Part shown: positions 5,921 to 10,142 of the stretch, one piece after another
How positions within the stretch are numbered: position 1 is the stretch's first letter
Layout: each line of letters opens with the position of its first letter
Source of the DNA: Flavisolibacter sp.
GTDB taxonomy: Bacteria > Bacteroidota > Bacteroidia > Chitinophagales > Chitinophagaceae
Length of the DNA: 10,142 nucleotides
Assembly: GCA_017745135.1 (NCBI GenBank)
Contig: JAGIAB010000084.1
Coordinates: 4,472 to 14,613, forward strand
Direction of reading: 5' to 3'
Position numbers and translations under genes: made by a program
The notes under the pieces: model-generated
What the model was told of the DNA's origin: nothing
Database searches by the model: none
Seen by the model: the letters and a program-made list of their open reading frames with translations, nothing else

Positions 5921-7323
5921 TGGCAACTGTTTACGGGTATACAGGGCAAGCTGGAACTGGGAAAACAACTCAGATCATTAGTAAGCTGAATGAATGTCTT
6001 GGGCAATCCGGTCTACCAAAACATAGTTGTGTTTTGGCTTTAACCTTTATGCATGGTTCGAGGAGGCGTTTGACTGAAAGGCTTTCGGTCGTTAAAAAGG
6101 AAAGAAATGTAAAAGTGAGTTGTTCGACAATAGATGCATTCTGCACCAGGATTGTACAACGATTTCGCCGCTACATTGGTTTTAATAAACCGTTAGAAGT
6201 GTCGATGGTAAAGGATGAAGAAAATGATATTGTAGAAAACAAGAGAAGTATTCAAGTGTCGATAAGATTTATCCGTAAGTCATTTATTGAGTTAATGAGT
6301 TTTTCTTCTGTAAAGAATTTTATTTCCAATTCCTATCCCATAATTATTGTTGACGAATTCCAGGATTGTGAGGGTCAATTGTTAGATGTTATTCGCTCCC
6401 TCAGTAATTGCAGTTGCTCATTTATAATAGCCGGTGATGAATTTCAGCAACTCAATGCCAATACCAGTTGTGAAGCAATTGAATGGCTGACGTCAATCTG
6501 TGATTTGAATGAACTCAAAAACATACATAGAACTAAAAACAACAGCATATTAAATACTGCTTCCGGACTGCGTTCGGGAAGTCGGATAAGTAATAGTGTG
6601 ATTATTAAACCGGTGCCAAGTGCAACTTTGGCAGCATGGTCAATTTGTTTAAAAATCCAAAAACAAAACTGGGGCAGAAATAAGAGTATTGCACTGCTTT
6701 ATCCGGCATCACCAATGAGCTCGCAGTTTGTCAAGGCGACATTAGAACGATTAGAGCTTCCTTTCCCTAATGGTAAAGTTCCATTAAATGCTTTCCCTTT
6801 TATTTACGAGAAAGGAGATGAACGGAATCCAGATTTTATACTCGCAAGAATTGAGAATTTTGAAAAGTGTACGATTGATCTACAATTTGTCACTGAGCTG
6901 GAAAAAAACAATAATGATATTCTAACGAGATGTGCGAAGAAGGCAAAGAAGTTGTTATTTCTAAGAGGAGAACAGGAGATTGAGAAATCTGAATTTGAAA
7001 GCCTGGTTCGGAAGGAATGTCACCTAGTTAGTGTCTATGGCGTGGCAAACGAGAAAAATAAAAGAATGGCCATGACAATACATGCAGCAAAAAACCGAGA
7101 GTATGATGAAGTGATTGTGTTATGGCCTTATGAGATTACTCCAAACCAATTACAACGACGAAAGCTCCTTTATAATGCAATTACCAGGGCAAAGCAAAAC
7201 GTTTTTATAATTGTACAGGTTTCTGCCAGGAAGCCAATCGGCAGTTGTGCTGTATTGTCATTGTTTGATAATGTAGAAGAATTTAATCCCTCTGCCAAGA
7301 AAAATGCAGCTTCAAAAAAATAA
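5920..7323 (+). CDS. gajB: Gabija protein GajB, UvrD/Rep-like superfamily 1 helicase
   Basis: All main SF1A motifs are present in this 467-residue protein: motif I GQAGTGKTT (9-17), Ia ALTFMHGSRRRL (40-51), STIDAFC (69-75), II VDEFQD (144-149), III IIAGDEFQQL (169-178), IV NIHRT (201-205, R204), V MTIHAAKNREYDEV (385-398) and VI LLYNAITRAK (416-425). It is much shorter than UvrD, as is normal for GajB, because the inserted 1B and 2B domains are reduced. Motif V reads AKNRE where UvrD has KGLE. In the known system GajB senses DNA ends or ssDNA, hydrolyses (d)NTPs and so helps to activate GajA. Its ATG overlaps the gajA stop by one base (TAATG), pointing to translational coupling. The gene ends seven bases from a convergent gene. 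Confidence 0.93.
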   Translation: MATVYGYTGQAGTGKTTQIISKLNECLGQSGLPKHSCVLALTFMHGSRRRLTERLSVVKKERNVKVSCSTIDAFCTRIVQRFRRYIGFNKPLEVSMVKDEENDIVENKRSIQVSIRFIRKSFIELMSFSSVKNFISNSYPIIIVDEFQDCEGQLLDVIRSLSNCSCSFIIAGDEFQQLNANTSCEAIEWLTSICDLNELKNIHRTKNNSILNTASGLRSGSRISNSVIIKPVPSATLAAWSICLKIQKQNWGRNKSIALLYPASPMSSQFVKATLERLELPFPNGKVPLNAFPFIYEKGDERNPDFILARIENFEKCTIDLQFVTELEKNNNDILTRCAKKAKKLLFLRGEQEIEKSEFESLVRKECHLVSVYGVANEKNKRMAMTIHAAKNREYDEVIVLWPYEITPNQLQRRKLLYNAITRAKQNVFIIVQVSARKPIGSCAVLSLFDNVEEFNPSAKKNAASKK

Positions 7324-7330
7324 TAGGCAT

Positions 7331-7819
7331 TTATAGCTCGCCTTCAAATTCATTCAAATCTCCGAAATAGTCAAAGTTTGTATCAGAACCTAAGACCATG
7401 AGTTGTTCGGCTCTCGAATATTTTAGTTTATTTTCTTCATAGAGAAATTCCATTTCATCCATTACTCCTCGATGTTTATGGAAGTTGAACATATCATTAA
7501 AATACTTGTTCGTATGCAATTGCTCGAAAGTCAAAGGTTCAATGCTATCAATGAATTGTTTTAATTGATCGTTCGGCAAGTTTTTAAGCAGAAACAGCAT
7601 TACCTCTCTTTGCATTAATTTTTCCTTGATGAAATCGAACTCCTTTGCAACAAATATTTTAAAAGCCTTTGAATGGTAGGCTATTTCATAAGTATAGGTT
7701 TGCAGTCTATGCGCTTCATCATCAATTAGGTCATAGAGTTCAGTGGCGATCTTTCCAATTATTTTCCCAATAAACTTTTTGATGTTCGGCGTAACTCCTG
7801 TAGAAAAATCTGTCGCCAA
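7331..7819 (-). CDS. Hypothetical protein, last gene of backbone operon
   Basis: This soluble, mainly helical protein of about 162 residues is not recognised. It has no membrane segment or known catalytic motif. The C-terminal half is acidic (MDEMEFLYEE, the NFDYFGDLNEFEGEL tail). The start is uncertain: the frame opens with TTG at 7819, and no in-frame ATG occurs before Met69. An ATG a few bases upstream (in TATGGATTGG) lies in another frame and reaches a stop after 21 codons. Either TTG is used or there is a frameshift near the 5' end. The gene lies 39 bases downstream of the 7859-8299 gene in the same operon and converges on gajB, with only 7 bases between the two stop codons, which marks the right border of the defence block. 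Confidence 0.5.
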   Translation of the reverse strand: MATDFSTGVTPNIKKFIGKIIGKIATELYDLIDDEAHRLQTYTYEIAYHSKAFKIFVAKEFDFIKEKLMQREVMLFLLKNLPNDQLKQFIDSIEPLTFEQLHTNKYFNDMFNFHKHRGVMDEMEFLYEENKLKYSRAEQLMVLGSDTNFDYFGDLNEFEGEL

Positions 7820-7858
7820 TCCATAGGAACTATTTGGTCAAATATATTCCAAAGAGCA

Positions 7859-8299
7859 TTACGTAAGAAGCTTCAAATTGCCGTTTGAAACTTTATCAAA
7901 TAGTGTTTCGTTTGTTTTCATGTCATACACAAATGGTAGAAACATTTGTAATGGTTTTGCTTGTTTTAAGAGAATCATCGAGCATTGAATTTCAGTCCAA
8001 TCTGTGAGAATTTTCCAAGCGGTACGGTTGGCCTGTTTCATAAGCATTTCTTTCGTGTTGGATTGTGGTCGTTTTACTTCTTTCCATAGAACGGTAAAAC
8101 ATTCTTCAACTTGTGCCTTTAGATGGAAGGCAAGGGTTTGCTGCAGTTGTGGATCATACAAAAGAAATGTAATGCCGGTGCATACTTTGTCTTTATATTG
8201 TTTGTTGATGTTTGTTGCGCCGACTTCAACTAATAGTTCTTCAATCCGTACCATGGATTTTGATGCTTCTACAGTTGATGTGTAATTTCTGATGTTCAT
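7859..8299 (-). CDS. Hypothetical protein, backbone operon
   Basis: The family of this 146-residue protein is unknown to me. It starts MNIRNYTSTV and runs as alternating helices with hydrophobic faces (LAFHLKAQVEECFTVLWKEV, ILTDWTEIQCSMILLKQ). It has no signal peptide and no catalytic motif. The ATG at 8299 has no Shine-Dalgarno sequence. It lies 18 bases after the stop of the 8318-8764 gene, so it is very probably in the same transcript. The size and order of these small genes suggest conserved backbone genes of a Bacteroidota element. Any function would be a guess. Confidence 0.6.
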   Translation of the reverse strand: MNIRNYTSTVEASKSMVRIEELLVEVGATNINKQYKDKVCTGITFLLYDPQLQQTLAFHLKAQVEECFTVLWKEVKRPQSNTKEMLMKQANRTAWKILTDWTEIQCSMILLKQAKPLQMFLPFVYDMKTNETLFDKVSNGNLKLLT

Positions 8300-8317
8300 A
8301 TTGTCTGTTCGAATTGT

Positions 8318-8764
8318 TTAGTCAATATGCCTGTTTGCGACTTCTATTAATCCCCAGCAAGCGACAAGCAGTTCTTCATTGGCGAATGCCTCGGTAAATA
8401 GTTTGGTTGCTTCTTCGTGGAATTTTATTGTGATGTCAGTGTCCTTTTCGAATACGCCGGTGATTATAAAATGTAGTGCGTCGATCAGTTGCTCATGGGC
8501 TTTAATGGTGATGTCAAATGAGAATGGTTGTGTTTTGTAAATGGATGGAACGTAGTAAGCGAATGTGTCTGCTACTTCAAAAAACTTTTGGCCGATGATT
8601 GCTGCAATATGATATTCCCAAAAAACATCAAAATTGACATCAAGGTCTTTTACTGTTTCTTTCGGGAAAATGATCTTGTATTCTTCATAGTTATGAAGCA
8701 TGATATATGCATATATGCCGTTAGCATCGTATCCCTCAAGCTCATCAATGTTTATGGTATGCAT
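8318..8764 (-). CDS. Small acidic hypothetical protein, backbone operon
   Basis: This 148-residue acidic protein begins MHTINIDELEGYDANGIYAY. It has many Phe, Tyr and Ile residues and alternating strands and helices (YKIIFPKETV, PFSFDITIKAHEQLIDALHFII, DTDITIKFHEEATKLF). No known domain is visible to me. The ATG overlaps the end of the upstream 359-codon gene by 13 bases. It is preceded by AGGAG four bases away, one of the few clear ribosome-binding sites in the window. Overlap plus a strong RBS suggests coupled translation. It could be a partner or modulator of the upstream protein, which is inference from position only. Confidence 0.62.
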   Translation of the reverse strand: MHTINIDELEGYDANGIYAYIMLHNYEEYKIIFPKETVKDLDVNFDVFWEYHIAAIIGQKFFEVADTFAYYVPSIYKTQPFSFDITIKAHEQLIDALHFIITGVFEKDTDITIKFHEEATKLFTEAFANEELLVACWGLIEVANRHID

Positions 8765-9831
8765 GGTTCTCCTTTTGCTTTTAGTTGCTGGAAATATTTT
8801 GATACTGCTACCCTTTTGGCTAATGCAATAAGATTTGGTTCGTCCCTGATCATGACCTCATTTGCGAAATCATTTTTCATGTAAGCGGTCCAGAGATTGT
8901 TTTCTGAGGCTTCGTTGCTCCCGGAGAGCTGGTTGACCCTTCTTTGTATTGCTTCCTGTTTTATTTCTTCTGTAATCTGCAATTGCAGGTGATCTGCAAA
9001 ATCAGGCAGGATGAATTTGTTGATCTTTTCTCCTTTCAGGTATAGATCATAGAGTTGTTGTATAGCTTCATTCATATTGAGAGGTTGAGGTTTAGGCTTA
9101 GATTGAGACGTGTTATTTAGCATCCACTTTCGAGCAAGTGCTTTCCAGTCTGTAACAGGAAGCTTTTCTGTGAGCATCCAGTTTTTGCCCTGATTGTAGT
9201 AAAAGAATTTGCGGGCTTCTATTGGTGATTCGTTGTTTTGTCTGAAATAATTCTCTACTTCCTGCAGCGCCGGTATCAAATTTGAGACTTGCGCCAGCCC
9301 GTTTACTTTTTCATTTAATTCCCTATTCTTATCAAAAATTTTGGTGTGTGTTTTCCCTACACCGTTTTGTTTATTATTTGTTTGGTTTATAGAGTGTCGC
9401 AATTTTGCGACCGTATCGGTCTCAAAAATGGTACTGCCCGGTCTTAAATTTGGTACTGAAACGGTCTCAATTCTAATACCGACAACATTTTCATTTTCTT
9501 CAAATAGATCAAGTTGTTTAAACCTCGGTTTTTGCTCTTCCTCCCTGTCCAACCGAACTATGCTGATACGGACTTCCTGAAACCGGGAGGCTGATTTGTG
9601 ATAATAGATGTATTTGGCTTCGTGTAACTGCTTAAGACTTTTGTGATATGTGTTTTTTGAAAGCTTGCACAACTCTAAGATGTTTTCACGATAGATGGTG
9701 AAAGGATTGCTGAAGCGATTGAAGTTCCAATAGTAGAACAGAGCGAAGTAAAGGCTCACATTGGAACTTGTGAGCCTTTTATCACTACGAACAAAAGAAA
9801 AGAAGGCATTGAGGTGCCTTACATAGTTCAC
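8752..9831 (-). CDS. Helix-turn-helix replication-initiator-like protein of mobile element
   Basis: This 359-residue protein starts with GTG at 9831 (MNYVRHLNAFF). Residues about 1-80 resemble the winged-helix N-termini of plasmid or phage replication proteins: TSSNVSLYFALFYYWNFNRF is followed by a helix-turn-helix, TIYRENILELCKLSKNTYHK (about 45-64), and KYIYYH. A long polar linker (about 95-180) follows. Near 195-240 comes VENYFRQNN...NWMLTEKLPVTDWKALARKWMLN, which recalls the DWK..ARKW motif at the end of replisome-organiser (DnaD/phage O-like) proteins. I associate this type with Bacteroidota conjugative elements, where its role is not established. It leads a minus-strand operon of at least four genes and overlaps the next gene by 13 bases. 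DNA binding is likely; a replication or regulatory role is inference. Confidence 0.65.
   Translation of the reverse strand: MNYVRHLNAFFSFVRSDKRLTSSNVSLYFALFYYWNFNRFSNPFTIYRENILELCKLSKNTYHKSLKQLHEAKYIYYHKSASRFQEVRISIVRLDREEEQKPRFKQLDLFEENENVVGIRIETVSVPNLRPGSTIFETDTVAKLRHSINQTNNKQNGVGKTHTKIFDKNRELNEKVNGLAQVSNLIPALQEVENYFRQNNESPIEARKFFYYNQGKNWMLTEKLPVTDWKALARKWMLNNTSQSKPKPQPLNMNEAIQQLYDLYLKGEKINKFILPDFADHLQLQITEEIKQEAIQRRVNQLSGSNEASENNLWTAYMKNDFANEVMIRDEPNLIALAKRVAVSKYFQQLKAKGEPCIP
8769..8773 (-). promoter_or_regulatory. Shine-Dalgarno AGGAG for the 8318-8764 gene
   Basis: On the minus strand the sequence reads AAAAGGAGAACCATG, placing AGGAG four bases before the ATG at 8764. It stands out because the other genes here lack such a site, and it lies inside the 3' end of the upstream coding sequence. 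Confidence 0.6.
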
Positions 9832-10142
9832 GATAATATTTTTTTATTGTTAATAATGGAATCGTGGAATTTCGCTACGCTACATTTCATAAATGAGTTT
9901 GGGGTTTGGAGTTATGAGTTTGGATTTTCACAGCAGGCAAGCAGAAGCTATATTGAAGATTCGGAAAGATGCTTGTAAGTTCCTTTAGTCTTTTTCTTTT
10001 CGCTCTTTCTTCCGTTGCGATTTTTGGCTTGCAAGTATTACGTTGCTTTTTGGTGTGGCATCGGCCGCGATAGCACTTGTACATAAGTGAATGAGTTGGT
10101 TATGATCTGTAGTCGCAGATTACAGATAGCAGATGTCAGTTT
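9832..10142. other. Upstream spacer with low-complexity repeats, no convincing gene
   Basis: This region should contain the promoter of the minus-strand operon, but no clear TTTG / TAnnTTTG pair is seen. Features are a T-run at 9839-9845, a small hairpin CATTT-CAT-AAATG (9883-9895), and degenerate GAGTTT/GGGTTT/GAGTTA words at 9894-9925. At the right edge there is an inverted repeat, ATCTGTA (10105-10111) with TACAGAT (10121-10127), amid repeated GCAGAT words. A 65-codon minus frame (10084-9887) is basic, and its tail runs through the low-complexity words, so I do not call it a gene. Confidence 0.45.

Noticed and set aside
9887..10084. 65-codon basic minus-strand frame (MYKCYRGRCH...)
   Set aside because: It has no RBS or recognisable domain, and its C-terminus is a translation of low-complexity spacer words. 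Coding cannot be excluded for the first 50 codons.

Overview
The window looks like the accessory part of an integrative or conjugative element from a Bacteroidota host, probably of the Sphingobacteriales/Chitinophagaceae type. Three things suggest this. The coding DNA is AT-rich. Most start codons have no clear Shine-Dalgarno sequence, which is usual for the phylum. The right-hand minus-strand operon is led by a helix-turn-helix, replication-initiator-like protein of a kind I associate with Bacteroidota mobile elements. There is no integrase, relaxase or tra gene in view, so the element assignment is inference.

Layout from left to right. (1) A small hypothetical gene (118-723, +) with a possible helix-turn-helix. 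(2) About 1.1 kb (roughly 760-1890) with no credible gene. It is clearly GC-richer and more purine-rich on the + strand than its surroundings, and it is full of hairpins, including a 20-bp inverted repeat with one mismatch (1454-1515), a long interrupted rod (1637-1700) and two copies of a CCTTCGRCAGGCRCAGG palindromic repeat. It may be a large structured RNA, or DNA acting in transfer such as an oriT-like region. (3) Terminator-like palindromes at 1910-1960. (4) A minus-strand pair (3756-2788, then 2777-1974) of unfamiliar proteins. Each has a HEPN-type R-N-(x)n-H motif inside a helical region, so this may be an undescribed two-component HEPN ribonuclease defence or toxin module. (5) A 346-bp divergent intergenic region. 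(6) gajA-gajB (4103-5920 and 5920-7323, +), a complete Gabija anti-phage system: an OLD-family ATPase/Toprim nuclease overlapping by one base (TAATG) with a UvrD-like helicase. (7) A minus-strand operon (9831 down to 7331) of four genes: the helix-turn-helix protein and three small hypotheticals. It probably belongs to the element backbone. (8) A low-complexity spacer to the right edge.

The simplest reading is that the block of about 5.4 kb from roughly 1960 to 7325 is defence cargo (HEPN pair plus Gabija, divergently transcribed) lodged between the structured non-coding region and the end of the backbone operon. Gabija is a known system. The HEPN pair and the hairpin-rich non-coding region are the parts most likely to hold something undescribed.
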